Assembly: GCF_000421605.1 (NCBI RefSeq)
Contig: NZ_ATXI01000010.1
Location: 22,278-86,277 of the forward strand
Source: Thermodesulfobacterium thermophilum DSM 1276
GTDB taxonomy: Bacteria; Desulfobacterota; Thermodesulfobacteria; Thermodesulfobacteriales; Thermodesulfobacteriaceae
DNA length: 64,000 bases
Direction of reading: 5' to 3'
Shown here: piece after piece, positions 45,217 through 54,185 of the stretch
Numbering within the stretch: the stretch's first letter is position 1
Layout: the number at the start of each line of letters is the position of its first letter
The notes under the pieces: model-generated
Databases searched by the model: none
What the model was told of the DNA's origin: nothing
The model's input: only the letters and a program-made list of their open reading frames with translations
Translations under genes and position numbers: made by a program

Positions 45217-46092
45217 ATGGAAAATAAAGAGGTTCAGGTTTGGTTGAGTGCTGGCACCTTAAAACAGGGATATCCTGACATGGCGTTAAAGCTTTTTAAG
45301 CCTCTTCCTAAAGGCACTTATGTGTTGGTAAAGATGCCTGATGAAAGAAAGGAAGTTTGTTTGCTCACCGAGGTTTCTTATAAAATCCCTTTTGATGTAG
45401 AGGGAATTCCTGTGGTTTTGCGAAAGGCTACCCTTAAGGAAATCAAAGAGTTTGAGAAAAAGTTAGAGCTGGAAGAGAAAGGCAAAGAGTTTTGTCTCCA
45501 GTTTGCTAAAGAGCTTGGGCTTGAGATGAATTTGGTAAGGGTCGATTGCTTTTTTGATAGGAGTAAGATCATCTTTTTTTACACCGCAGAGGGCAGGATT
45601 GATTTCAGGCAGCTGGTAAAGGAGTTAGCCAGGGCTTTGAGGATGAGAATAGAGATGAGGCAGATAGGGGTAAGAAACGAAACAGCTCTTTTAGGTGGTA
45701 TAGGTTATTGCGGAAAAGAGTTTTGCTGTGCCAAGTTTTTAAAATCCTTTGCCCCTCTTTCTATTAAGTTTGCCAAAGAACAAGGGCTTATCCTTGACCC
45801 TAATAAAATTTCAGGTCCTTGTGGAAGGTTGCTTTGTTGTCTAAGTTATGAGATGGAGGTTTATAAAGAATTTTTAGAAAAGCTTCCCAAGCTGGGAAGT
45901 AAGATCAAGATTAACGAAGAATCCTATCGTGTGGTAAAATATCATCTTTTTCAGAAGTTAGTCTATCTGGAAACAAAAGACGGACAACTTATTAGCTTGC
46001 CTGTAGAGGAACTTAAGTCTTATATCTTAGAGCATATAGAGGATTTTTCTGTTGAAGACCAGTTGAAGAACCTTGAAGAGGAGGAGGATTGA
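45217..46092 (+). CDS. PSP1-domain protein, RicT/YaaT-like
   Basis: 291 residues with the PSP1 domain (about residues 45-210). The Cys-rich core GIGYCGKEFCCAKFL and GPCGRLLCCLSYE fits RicT (YaaT), which in Bacillus carries an [4Fe-4S] cluster as part of the RicAFT complex acting with RNase Y on mRNA. RVDCFFDRSKIIFFYTAE is another family block. In many genomes this gene lies next to DNA polymerase delta' (holB); here it is between moaA and metG, coupled to both. Confidence 0.85.
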   Translation: MENKEVQVWLSAGTLKQGYPDMALKLFKPLPKGTYVLVKMPDERKEVCLLTEVSYKIPFDVEGIPVVLRKATLKEIKEFEKKLELEEKGKEFCLQFAKELGLEMNLVRVDCFFDRSKIIFFYTAEGRIDFRQLVKELARALRMRIEMRQIGVRNETALLGGIGYCGKEFCCAKFLKSFAPLSIKFAKEQGLILDPNKISGPCGRLLCCLSYEMEVYKEFLEKLPKLGSKIKINEESYRVVKYHLFQKLVYLETKDGQLISLPVEELKSYILEHIEDFSVEDQLKNLEEEED

Positions 46093-47975
46093 TGCGGATC
46101 TATCTTACTACACCGATTTACTACGTAAACGCTTATCCTCATTTAGGACATGCCTATACTACGCTGATAGTAGATGGGGTTGCCAGGTTTTACAGACTAA
46201 AAAACTGGAAGGTGTTTTTTCTTACAGGTACAGACGAACACGGAGATAAGATCCAGAAAACAGCTAAAGATAAAGGACTTTCTCCTCAAGCTTTAGTTGA
46301 TGAGATAAGTGAATCTTTTAAAAGAACTTGGGATTACTTTGGGATTGGTTATAGTCGTTTTATCAGGACTACTGAAGAAACCCATAAAAAGATCGTACAA
46401 AGGGTTTTGCAACAACTTTACGAAAAAGGAGAAATCTATCAGGATGAATATGAGGGGCTTTACTGTGTTGGCTGTGAACGGTTTTTGACGACCAAAGAAC
46501 TTGACGAACAAGGAAGATGTAAAGACCACCAAAAAACCCCTGAACTTATTAAAGAAAAAAACTATTTTTTTAATTTAGAAAAATACCGTTTCTGGTTAAA
46601 AGACTACATCCAAAAAAACGACCTGATTTATCCTGCTTTTTACAAAGAAGAAGTACTTAACATGTTAGAAGAAGAGCTTCCTCCACTTTGTATCTCTCGT
46701 CCTAAAAAAAGGCTTGAATGGGGTATTGAGCTTCCTTTTGATAAAGACTACGTAACCTATGTATGGTTTGACGCCCTTTTAAACTATCTTACAGGAATAG
46801 GCTATCCAGAGGACCCAAACTGGGAGGCCTGGTGGAAGGAGTCTCATCACTTTATCGCCAAAGACATCCTTAAACCCCATGCAGTTTATTGGCCTATCAT
46901 GTTAAAAGCTTTGGGGTTACCTGTATACAAAAAACTTTTGGTGCATGGATATTGGTTGGTTGACCAGTTAAAAATGTCTAAATCGATAGGAAACATCGTA
47001 GATCCTGTAAGCTTGAGTAATACATATGGTAAAGACCAGCTAAGGTATTTCTTGTTTAGAGAGATGGCTTTTGGTTACGATGCAGAGTTTAGTTTTGAAG
47101 CTTTTATCACCAGGATAAACGCAGACCTTGCTAATGACTATGGTAACCTTGTTTATCGTACCTTAAACCTAACAGAAAAATACTTTAACTCTTGTGTTCC
47201 TCCTTTAAACGGGCTGACAGAAGAGGACCAGGCTTATTTAGACCTGGTGAAGACAGCTTTAGAAGATTACCATAAGTTGTTTTCTGAACTTCAGTTTCAT
47301 AGAGCTTTAGAAAGACTTTGGGAAGCCATCAGAGAAGGTAATGTTTACATAGACAGACAAGCTCCCTGGAGTCTTATAAAAAAAGGAGAGTTAGGCAGGG
47401 CAGGAACGGTTCTTAGGGTTTTACTGGAAGTTATCAAGAGTTTTGCTATAGCCCTTTCTCCGGTGATGCCTGAAACCTCTCAGATTTTACTTGAAAATCT
47501 GTCTTATGAAAGGCCACTTTCTTGGGAAGAGGTTTTTAATTTTAAGGGATTAAAAGAAGGGGCTATTGCTAAGAAAGGAAAGCCTCTTTTTCCAAGAATA
47601 GAAGATAAACCAAAGGAGGAAGAAAAGGTGGTGGAAGAAAAGAAAGAAGAGACAGGTTTTATCTCTATAGATGAGTTTAGAAAAATAGATTTAAGGGTAG
47701 GGAAGATAGTCGCTGCAGAAAAGGTCCCAAACGCAGATAAACTTTTAAGGTTAGAAGTGTTATGCCCAGAAAAAAGACAGATTGTTTCAGGAATAGCCCA
47801 GTATTATCAACCTGAAGAATTAATAGGTAAAGAGGTAATTATTGTGGCTAACCTGAAACCTTCTAAAATCAGAGGGGTTCTTTCAGAGGGTATGCTTCTT
47901 GCAGCTAAGGATGAAAAGGGATTATGCTTGGTGACCCCTGAGAAAGAAATAGCCCCAGGGGCTAAAGTTAGCTAA
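46092..47975 (+). CDS. metG: Methionyl-tRNA synthetase with C-terminal tRNA-binding domain
   Basis: Charges tRNA-Met. The class I core has the HIGH-like motif in NAYPHLGHAYTT and KMSKS in QLKMSKSIGN; a zinc-type insert has CVGC and a CKDH remnant, so the second pair is partial. The C-terminal 110 residues form an EMAP/Trbp111 tRNA-binding domain (ISIDEFRKIDLRVGKIV). 627 residues is normal for this fusion type. ATG at 46092 overlaps the RicT-like stop; TTG one codon earlier is the alternative. Confidence 0.95.
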   Translation: MRIYLTTPIYYVNAYPHLGHAYTTLIVDGVARFYRLKNWKVFFLTGTDEHGDKIQKTAKDKGLSPQALVDEISESFKRTWDYFGIGYSRFIRTTEETHKKIVQRVLQQLYEKGEIYQDEYEGLYCVGCERFLTTKELDEQGRCKDHQKTPELIKEKNYFFNLEKYRFWLKDYIQKNDLIYPAFYKEEVLNMLEEELPPLCISRPKKRLEWGIELPFDKDYVTYVWFDALLNYLTGIGYPEDPNWEAWWKESHHFIAKDILKPHAVYWPIMLKALGLPVYKKLLVHGYWLVDQLKMSKSIGNIVDPVSLSNTYGKDQLRYFLFREMAFGYDAEFSFEAFITRINADLANDYGNLVYRTLNLTEKYFNSCVPPLNGLTEEDQAYLDLVKTALEDYHKLFSELQFHRALERLWEAIREGNVYIDRQAPWSLIKKGELGRAGTVLRVLLEVIKSFAIALSPVMPETSQILLENLSYERPLSWEEVFNFKGLKEGAIAKKGKPLFPRIEDKPKEEEKVVEEKKEETGFISIDEFRKIDLRVGKIVAAEKVPNADKLLRLEVLCPEKRQIVSGIAQYYQPEELIGKEVIIVANLKPSKIRGVLSEGMLLAAKDEKGLCLVTPEKEIAPGAKVS

Positions 47976-47986
47976 AATAAAAAGTT

Positions 47987-48328
47987 TTAGCCTGGAGGCC
48001 AACCCATAGTCCTTCCAGCAAGCAAATGAAAATGTAGATGGAATACCGTCTGCCCTGCCTCCTCCTTACAGTTTACAACCACCCTGTATCCTCTTTCAGC
48101 AAACCCTAAATCTTGGGCTAATCTGTTGATAACAAGATAGATATGCCCGATTAAATCCTTGTCTTCTTCAGTTAGGTCAAGCAAGGTAGAAAGATGCTTT
48201 TTAGGAATTACCAAGATATGGTAAGGAGCTTGAGGGTTTATGTCATGAAAAGCTATTACCTTTTCGTCTTCATAAACGACTTTAGACGGTATTTCTTTTT
48301 TAGCGATTTTACAAAATATGCAATTCAT
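47987..48328 (-). CDS. HIT-family (HINT-type) nucleotide hydrolase
   Basis: 113 residues. The C-terminal motif VFHLHFHLLAGR gives the histidine triad HxHxH, and NCIFCKIAKKEIPSKVVYEDE is the HINT-type start with the two cysteines. Family members hydrolyse adenosine phosphoramidates. AAGGGGGG sits 6-8 bases before the ATG. The gene is the end of a minus-strand stretch, convergent with metG 11 bases away. Confidence 0.92.
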   Translation of the reverse strand: MNCIFCKIAKKEIPSKVVYEDEKVIAFHDINPQAPYHILVIPKKHLSTLLDLTEEDKDLIGHIYLVINRLAQDLGFAERGYRVVVNCKEEAGQTVFHLHFHLLAGRTMGWPPG

Positions 48329-48392
48329 AAGTCCCCCCTTTTTAAAAGGGTTTTTTTAAATTTATAAAACTTTTGGTTTAAAAAATCAAGGG

Positions 48393-50465
48393 TTAATGAG
48401 GTAATTTTTCTATGTTGGATTCTCCTGTGTTTTCTATATTAGCGTTGTTTTCTAAAGGTTTAAGCACAAAGAGCAGTTGGCCTTCTTCTACCATCTGGTT
48501 AAGCCTTACACAAATTTCTACGATTTGGGCATCAAATGGTGCTAAAACAGGGTTTTCCATCTTCATCGATTCTAAGTTGGCGATTTCCTCGCCTTTATGG
48601 ACGATGTCTCCAACCTTAAGGGTACCTCTTTTAGGATTGCCTATCCTCCAAACTGTTCCGCTGATAGGTGCACCTATTTCATTAGGTCTTACTGCTTTTT
48701 TCACCTCTTCTTTTTTAGCTCTTGGTGTTTTCACCTCAAAAACCCTGGTCTTGTTGTTTACTTTTAAGACTACATGGATGATCCCGTCGTTTTCTACACC
48801 TATGGACACTAATTCTATACAATAAGGTTTACCTTCATAGATAAACTCTACCTTATCTCCTGGTTTTTTAAGTCCCTCTCTCCAGACTTTGGTGGGAAGG
48901 TATAAAGGGGCATCTCCATATTTTTCTCTAAATTTTATGAAATCTAAGGCATCCTTAGGATGCATAAGGTACAGGATAAACTCTTCTTCTGTGGCCTTTC
49001 TTCCGAGCTCATATTCCAGTTTTTTTCTTAAAGCGGTTAGATCTTCATCAGGAATAGCCTCTACAGGGGAGGATTCTTTTCTTTCTTTTATTTTATTTCC
49101 CCACTCGTCTCCAAAGGTGCTCTGATATACCCAGTCAGCAGGCCATCCTACAGGCATCCTCCCGTAATGACCGAGGATGAGATTTTTAAAATCTCCAGGT
49201 GCGTTTTTGAAAAGTTGTAAAAGCTCTTCCTGTTCCCAGGGTTCCATGGCAGAAAAATCCTGGTTTTTCTCTTCTACGAATTTCTTTAGAAGTTTGATGA
49301 CATGTTTAACCCCTTCTTCTCCCTGTTCTTTGGCATATCTGTTGACTATACCACTACAGGTTACCCAGGTTATTTGGGAGCCAGGGGTTACGTCAAAGTA
49401 TTTTACTATTTGGTTGTATAAAGACATCACTTGAAGGATGTAAGGCATGAGATGAAGAAACCCGCCTTTTTCTGCCTGTTCAAAAGAACTGGGAAAAGCT
49501 CCTCCTGGCATCTTATGTCTGGTTACCATATGGTCAAATCCTTTAAAAGGAGACTCAGCCCAGTCATAGTCCCTGATCCATTCTCTAACCTTTTCTACCG
49601 CCTGTTCTGCAGCTTTTCTGTTAAGATGTACTGGGATTCCTTCTTCTCTAAATATAGCTTCTACGGCCAAGATAGGGGAATGTCCATAAAACCTGACCAG
49701 GGTATCTTCTTCTACGTCTATGATCTTAGCTCCTGCTTTGGCAGCTGCTAACAGCACAGGGATGGCAAGTCCATCGGTGATGTGACGATGGTAGTTGATC
49801 ACCAAATCAGGGTATTTTTGTTTGATACTATCTATCAACTCAGTAACCGAAGATACCGTTCCTACACCAGCCATATCTTTGATACAAAGAACTATTTCGT
49901 CTACCCCACCACAAAGATCTACTATTTCGTCAACCACTTTTAGGTAATATTTGGTGTCAAACCAAGGGGCAACGGTATAAGAAATGGCAGGTTCAAAAAG
50001 TCTTCCTCTTTTCATCACTACTTCAGCTACAGGGCGCATGTTTCTTACGTCGTTTAAAAAGGAAAAACATCTCCAGACGTCTATGTCTACTACCTCTACT
50101 ACATATTCTATGATGTTTTTAGGATAGGGCCGATAACCCCACATGTTGGTTTCTCGTATAAGGGTTTGTAAAAGGACGTTAGGCATGAGTTCTCTTAAAA
50201 TTGCTATCTCTTCAAAAGGGCTTTCTCTTCTATTCATGATACCTACATGCCATCTCGCCCCTCCATGACACTCAGAGGCAAAAAGTCCCATCTCGTTATA
50301 ATAAGGTGCCAAGGTTTTTAGGTCGTAGATCCTTAACCTGTTTTTATAGTCAGACTGACCTGCGTCTCTCATACCAACAGAAACAAAACATACCCCAGGC
50401 AGTTCTCTTACTTTCTGTACTATTTCTTTAGGACTCATCCCTGGTTTTACAAATATATAATCCAT
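48393..50465 (-). CDS. Biotin-dependent carboxyltransferase subunit, pyruvate/2-oxoglutarate carboxylase type
   Basis: Moves carboxyl from biotin to an acid acceptor. 690 residues: a TIM-barrel carboxyltransferase (about 1-310), the conserved PYC-OADA region (about 320-480) and a biotinyl domain at the end with the biotin Lys in LESMKMENPV. Metal-site parts are visible (IKDMAG with the carbamylated-type Lys, YHRHITDG), but key blocks differ from pyruvate carboxylase: GMRDAGQSDYKNR instead of RDxHQS, and KMPGGAFPSS in place of the usual MPGGQ. So the acceptor may be pyruvate, 2-oxoglutarate or another acid. It pairs with the biotin carboxylase upstream (31-base gap). Spare residues at the C-terminus (NNANIENTGESNIEKLPH) look unstructured. 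Confidence 0.8.
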   Translation of the reverse strand: MDYIFVKPGMSPKEIVQKVRELPGVCFVSVGMRDAGQSDYKNRLRIYDLKTLAPYYNEMGLFASECHGGARWHVGIMNRRESPFEEIAILRELMPNVLLQTLIRETNMWGYRPYPKNIIEYVVEVVDIDVWRCFSFLNDVRNMRPVAEVVMKRGRLFEPAISYTVAPWFDTKYYLKVVDEIVDLCGGVDEIVLCIKDMAGVGTVSSVTELIDSIKQKYPDLVINYHRHITDGLAIPVLLAAAKAGAKIIDVEEDTLVRFYGHSPILAVEAIFREEGIPVHLNRKAAEQAVEKVREWIRDYDWAESPFKGFDHMVTRHKMPGGAFPSSFEQAEKGGFLHLMPYILQVMSLYNQIVKYFDVTPGSQITWVTCSGIVNRYAKEQGEEGVKHVIKLLKKFVEEKNQDFSAMEPWEQEELLQLFKNAPGDFKNLILGHYGRMPVGWPADWVYQSTFGDEWGNKIKERKESSPVEAIPDEDLTALRKKLEYELGRKATEEEFILYLMHPKDALDFIKFREKYGDAPLYLPTKVWREGLKKPGDKVEFIYEGKPYCIELVSIGVENDGIIHVVLKVNNKTRVFEVKTPRAKKEEVKKAVRPNEIGAPISGTVWRIGNPKRGTLKVGDIVHKGEEIANLESMKMENPVLAPFDAQIVEICVRLNQMVEEGQLLFVLKPLENNANIENTGESNIEKLPH

Positions 50466-50496
50466 TTTTCCCTCCTTATTTTGAGGTTATAAATCT

Positions 50497-51951
50497 TTAC
50501 ATCCAGTCTTGAGGTCCCAAGGCTGAAATTTCAGCTACATATTTAGCTATCTTTAAGACCTCATCATCTGCGGTTTTTTCTTTTACCATAGAAAGAAGCT
50601 CTTCGTGATGTTCCTCTATAAACCTGGTAGAAAACTTACCTTCTATAAAATCAGGATGCCTGATAATGCTTAAAAGCAAGGGAGCAATGGTTTTTATCCC
50701 TTCTACCCTTAACCCTCGGCTCAAGGCCCTGTCCATGACTCTAATAGCTTCTGACCTGTCAGCACCAGCTGACATAACCAGCATGATAAGTGAGTCGTAG
50801 TAGGAAGGTACCTCAGCCCCTTCATAAACCCCAGAGGCAACCCTTATCCCTGGACCTTGAGGGATTTCAAGTCTGGTTATAGTTCCAAAAGAAGGATTAA
50901 AGGTTTTTGGGTCTTCAGCGTTAATTCTTACTTCTATGGCATGTCTGTTGGGAAGTATGTCGTCTTGTTCAAAAGGAAGGGGATGGCCTTCTGCTATAGA
51001 AAACATAAGGCTTACCAGGTCAAGACCGGTTATAAGTTCTGTTACCCCATGTTCTACTTGGAGCCTGGTGTTAACCTCAAGGAAATAAAATTTGTTGGTT
51101 TTAGGATCTAAAAGAAATTCTACTGTTCCTACAGAATGGTATCCTATTTCTCTCATCAACCTTACGGCTGTAAAACATATCTCTTGTCTTAGGTCATCAG
51201 ATATGCTTGGAGACGGGGCTTCTTCTAAAATTTTTTGGTTTCTTCTCTGTAGAGTACATTCTCTTTCATACAGATGGACTACATGTCCGTATTTGTCTGC
51301 ACAGATTTGTACTTCTATGTGTCTACCGCTTCGAATGTATTTTTCTACTAACAAAGTATCGTCCCCAAAAGCTTTTTTGGCCTCAGACTTTGCTTTTTCA
51401 AGAGCTACAGGTAATTCTTCAGCTGTATATACTCTTACCATTCCCTTTCCACCACCACCTGAAGCAGCCTTAATCATGATAGGAAAATCTACTTCATCCT
51501 CCTGCATCCATTTTAAGATATCCTCTACCGTTTTTACGTTCAAAAGACCGGGGATGGTCGGAACATTAGCTCTTTGGGCTATTTTTTTAGCCCTGATTTT
51601 GTCTCCCATAAGCCTTATAACCTCCGGAGGAGGACCTACCCACACAAGCCCAGCTTGTTCCACCAACTCTGCAAAATCTGCATTTTCTGCCAAAAATCCC
51701 CATCCAGGATGGATGGCATCACACTTTTTTTCTAAAGCAACTTTAATGATTTTTTCCATGTTTAAGTAAGAATCGTGAGGAGGGGCTTCTCCGATATGGA
51801 CTGCTTCATCAGCCAAAAAGACGTGATAGGCTAATCTGTCGGGTGTGCTGTAGATAGCCACAGTTTTAATTTTTTTATCTCTGCAGGTATTCATAACCCT
51901 GACTGCAGGGACTCCACGATTGGCTATCAAAACTTTACTGATCTTTTTCAT
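50497..51951 (-). CDS. Biotin carboxylase subunit of a two-subunit carboxylase
   Basis: Carboxylates biotin with ATP and bicarbonate. 484 residues: Rossmann start (VLIANRGVPAVRVM), ATP-grasp (ASGGGGKGM), the catalytic ERECTLQRRNQKILEEAPS and LEVNTRLQVEHGVTE, and the C-terminal domain. Two places differ from the family norm: GVP where GEI is usual near the start, and LQVEHG where LQVEHP is usual. The split A/B design is that of archaeal pyruvate carboxylase and of 2-oxoglutarate carboxylase (CfiAB) of Hydrogenobacter, not the fused PYC. An AGGGCCTATG start has weak ribosome site GGAGGG 5 bases ahead. Confidence 0.82.
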   Translation of the reverse strand: MKKISKVLIANRGVPAVRVMNTCRDKKIKTVAIYSTPDRLAYHVFLADEAVHIGEAPPHDSYLNMEKIIKVALEKKCDAIHPGWGFLAENADFAELVEQAGLVWVGPPPEVIRLMGDKIRAKKIAQRANVPTIPGLLNVKTVEDILKWMQEDEVDFPIMIKAASGGGGKGMVRVYTAEELPVALEKAKSEAKKAFGDDTLLVEKYIRSGRHIEVQICADKYGHVVHLYERECTLQRRNQKILEEAPSPSISDDLRQEICFTAVRLMREIGYHSVGTVEFLLDPKTNKFYFLEVNTRLQVEHGVTELITGLDLVSLMFSIAEGHPLPFEQDDILPNRHAIEVRINAEDPKTFNPSFGTITRLEIPQGPGIRVASGVYEGAEVPSYYDSLIMLVMSAGADRSEAIRVMDRALSRGLRVEGIKTIAPLLLSIIRHPDFIEGKFSTRFIEEHHEELLSMVKEKTADDEVLKIAKYVAEISALGPQDWM

Positions 51952-51994
51952 AGGCCCTCCAGTTTCTTTGTAAGATTAAATGTTCGACTTTTTT

Positions 51995-52018
51995 AAAATA
52001 GTTTAACAAAATAGTTTA
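51995..52018. repeat. Tandem 13-base repeat upstream of the biotin carboxylase gene
   Basis: AAAATAGTTTA occurs at 51995-52005 and again at 52008-52018, period 13, in the 116-base gap between the trmD gene and the carboxylase start. It is AT-rich, so chance is possible. It lies 44-67 bases upstream of the carboxylase ATG, where a regulator could bind. Confidence 0.35.
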
Positions 52019-52067
52019 GTAAAATTGTAGAAATAAAGCAATTCTAATAACAGATAACCTATTTTAC

Positions 52068-53387
52068 TTAAAAATCAACCTTTTGTTTGAAAATTTTTTT
52101 ATAGAAACTGTAAGGTTCTAACAGACGGTCGATGATGATGGAGGCTGCTGAGCGGACAGAAAGATGGTTGTATGGGTCAAGCCTTCCCCAAATTGGTTCT
52201 AAGAAATGATCACATTTTACTAAAAACTCTTCGGTAAGTCCCCAGGCAGTTCCTAAAACAATGACTATAGGTTTTTCCCACAAAAACTTCTGTAGAGTTT
52301 CTATAGGAATAGGGGGTTTTTTAGGAGAAGCATCTGTCCCGACCAACAAAGGTTTTTCTCCTTCCTGATGGTGGACTGCATCTAAGGCTTTTTCAAAGGT
52401 AGAAAAAACTTTTACCAATTTGAGTGCTTCTTTACGTAATGGGTTGTATTTAGCACCGCCACCTTTCAGCCAGAAGTCTAAAAGCTCTTGGGCTAACTCT
52501 CTTTGATCCTTAAGGGGTTGAACTATGTAAATACCTTTTAATCCATAGGTCCTTCCAAGACGTCCCAAATCGTGCAAATCGATGTTGGCAATGGCTGAAG
52601 CAATTACCTCTTTTCTCTTGTTGTATACCGGATAATGAAGTAAAAAGAGATAGACCCTTTGTTTTTTTAAAAGATTAGCCAGAAACTTTAAATCCTCTTG
52701 AGAAAGCTGGGTTTGTCTTAAAAGGTGAGGACGTTTTTTTAGGGTTAATTCTAAGGATTTTTGTCTTCTATAGACCTCTATGGCAGCATGGTTTCCGCTT
52801 AAAAGAACTTCTGGGACTTTTAACCCCATAAAATCCCTGGGTCTGGTATAGCAAGGATATTTTAAAAGGCCTGAAGAAAAAGATTCTCTCTCTACAGAGT
52901 CTTTTTTCCCCACTACCCCAGGAATTAGTCTTGCTATAGACTCGATAAGGACTAAACTTGCTACCTCTCCCCCAAAAACCACGTAATCTCCTATAGAGAC
53001 TTCTTGGTCTACCAAGGTTTCTCTTATTCTTTCATCTATTCCCTCATACCTTCCGCAAATAAGGATAAGATGGTTTTTTTGAGAAAGCTCTTCTGCTATT
53101 TTTTGATTTAACACCTCTCCTTGAGGGGAGAGATAGACCACCCAAGGACTTTTACTTTTTTGTTTAAGAAATGTTATCGCTCGGTAGAGGGGTTCAGGTT
53201 TAAAAACCATCCCCTCTCCACCTCCAAAGGGTTCATCATCAACCACACGGTGTTTATCCTGACAAAAATCTCTTAAATTGACAAGATTAATCTCTAAAAG
53301 ACCTTTTTGTAAAGCCTTTCCTAAAAGCCCTACTTTTAATGGACTTTCAAAATATTCTGGAAAAATGGTGATGATATCTATCTGCAT
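52068..53387 (-). CDS. trmD: TrmD fused to a second SPOUT RNA methyltransferase
   Basis: Residues about 1-235 are TrmD, which makes m1G37 in tRNAs: DIITIFPEYF, DDEPFGGGEGMVFKPEPL, the LICGRYEGIDERI knot, SIGDYVVFGGE and the NHAAIEVYRR tail. Residues about 245-437 are a second knot domain like the RNA_Me_trans family (PF09936), with VYLFLLHYPVYNKRKEVIASAIANIDLHDLGR (in parts), a GTAWGLTEE SAM-loop and a C-terminal SVRSAASIIIDRLL. In relatives the two are usually adjacent, separate genes; here one chain of 439 residues. The frame is continuous with no stop or shift. It is the last gene of the ffh-rpsP-khpA-rimM run; rplS, the usual next gene, is missing. Confidence 0.9.
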   Translation of the reverse strand: MQIDIITIFPEYFESPLKVGLLGKALQKGLLEINLVNLRDFCQDKHRVVDDEPFGGGEGMVFKPEPLYRAITFLKQKSKSPWVVYLSPQGEVLNQKIAEELSQKNHLILICGRYEGIDERIRETLVDQEVSIGDYVVFGGEVASLVLIESIARLIPGVVGKKDSVERESFSSGLLKYPCYTRPRDFMGLKVPEVLLSGNHAAIEVYRRQKSLELTLKKRPHLLRQTQLSQEDLKFLANLLKKQRVYLFLLHYPVYNKRKEVIASAIANIDLHDLGRLGRTYGLKGIYIVQPLKDQRELAQELLDFWLKGGGAKYNPLRKEALKLVKVFSTFEKALDAVHHQEGEKPLLVGTDASPKKPPIPIETLQKFLWEKPIVIVLGTAWGLTEEFLVKCDHFLEPIWGRLDPYNHLSVRSAASIIIDRLLEPYSFYKKIFKQKVDF

Positions 53388-53398
53388 AGATTTAAATC

Positions 53399-53914
53399 TT
53401 AGGGTTTTTGAACTTCTATAAGGCCTTCTAAGTTTTGGACTATGATGGTTCGAGAGGAAAAATCCATCTCCACAACGTATTCTTCTACCATAGGGACATA
53501 AAACTCAAATCCTTCTGGAGTCTTTACCAGTAGAAGATCATACTCCCCCATCGGCATAACCTCTTTAACCTTACCCCAAGTTTTACCAGAAGGGTCTTTA
53601 ACACAGAAACCCTCTATTTGGTGATAATAAAATTCATCTTCTAAAGGTTCGGGAAGTTCTTCTAAACTTAAGTAAAGTTTTTGGTTGACAAGACTTTGAG
53701 CTTTTTCATAGTCTAAGTCTTTAAATTTAAAGATGAGAACGTTAAACCCAGGCCCTTTTTTAACAGACTCAACCATCAATTCTTCCGAAGAGTTAGGAGA
53801 AAGATAGAACTTTTTTGTTTGAAAAAGCAGCTCAAAAGAGGAAACTAAGGGAGAGACTTTAATCTCTCCCTTAAGTCCGTGGGTGCTCAAAATTTTGGCA
53901 ACAGGAACTTTCAC
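53399..53914 (-). CDS. rimM: 16S rRNA processing factor RimM
   Basis: Helps mature the 30S head by binding protein S19 and 16S rRNA. 171 residues: an N-terminal barrel (KILSTHGLKGEIKVSP, typical) and a PRC-barrel C-terminal half with GKVKEVMPMGEYDLLLV and FVPMVEEYV-like FYVPMVEEYVVEMD. It starts on the last base of khpA (one-base overlap) and lies 11 bases ahead of trmD; the order khpA-rimM-trmD is conserved in bacteria. Confidence 0.93.
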   Translation of the reverse strand: MKVPVAKILSTHGLKGEIKVSPLVSSFELLFQTKKFYLSPNSSEELMVESVKKGPGFNVLIFKFKDLDYEKAQSLVNQKLYLSLEELPEPLEDEFYYHQIEGFCVKDPSGKTWGKVKEVMPMGEYDLLLVKTPEGFEFYVPMVEEYVVEMDFSSRTIIVQNLEGLIEVQKP

Positions 53915-54153
53915 TATTCTATGATTTCTAACACAACTCTCTTGCGAAGTTTACTACCTGCAGCCCCTAAGATGGTTCTAATAGCTTTAGCAGTACGCCC
54001 TTCTTTACCTATGATTTTGCCAAGGTCTTCCTTGGCAACTCTAAGTTCGATTACAGAGGTTTGTTCTCCTTCGATCTCGTTGATCTGGACTGCTTCTGGT
54101 TTGTCTACCAGGACCTTAGCGATGCTCTCCACCAAATCTTTGAGTTTGCTCAT
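53914..54153 (-). CDS. khpA: KH-domain RNA-binding protein KhpA
   Basis: 79-residue single KH domain. The GxxG loop is [18 protein letters not shown], preceded by VAKEDLGKI; the family binds RNA and in some bacteria pairs with KhpB to affect cell division and small RNAs. Position between rpsP and rimM is the standard one. The 33-base gap to rpsP holds its AGGAGGG ribosome site. Confidence 0.93.
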   Translation of the reverse strand: MSKLKDLVESIAKVLVDKPEAVQINEIEGEQTSVIELRVAKEDLGKIIGKEGRTAKAIRTILGAAGSKLRKRVVLEIIE

Positions 54154-54185
54154 CTTCTACCCTCCTCTCTACTGGCAGTTTGAAT

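Noticed and set aside
47971..47991. Terminator hairpin between metG and the HIT gene
   Set aside because: The GCTAAAA/TTTTAGC stem is AT-rich and lacks a T-run on either side; too weak to call.
48329..48392. Terminator behind the carboxyltransferase gene
   Set aside because: The CCCTTT/AAAGGG hairpin has its T-run on the plus strand, where no gene needs it, and its G-rich arm is the HIT gene's ribosome site region.
51952..52067. BirA (biotin repressor) operator ahead of the biotin carboxylase
   Set aside because: GTTTAACAA resembles one half site but there is no inverted partner at the expected distance.
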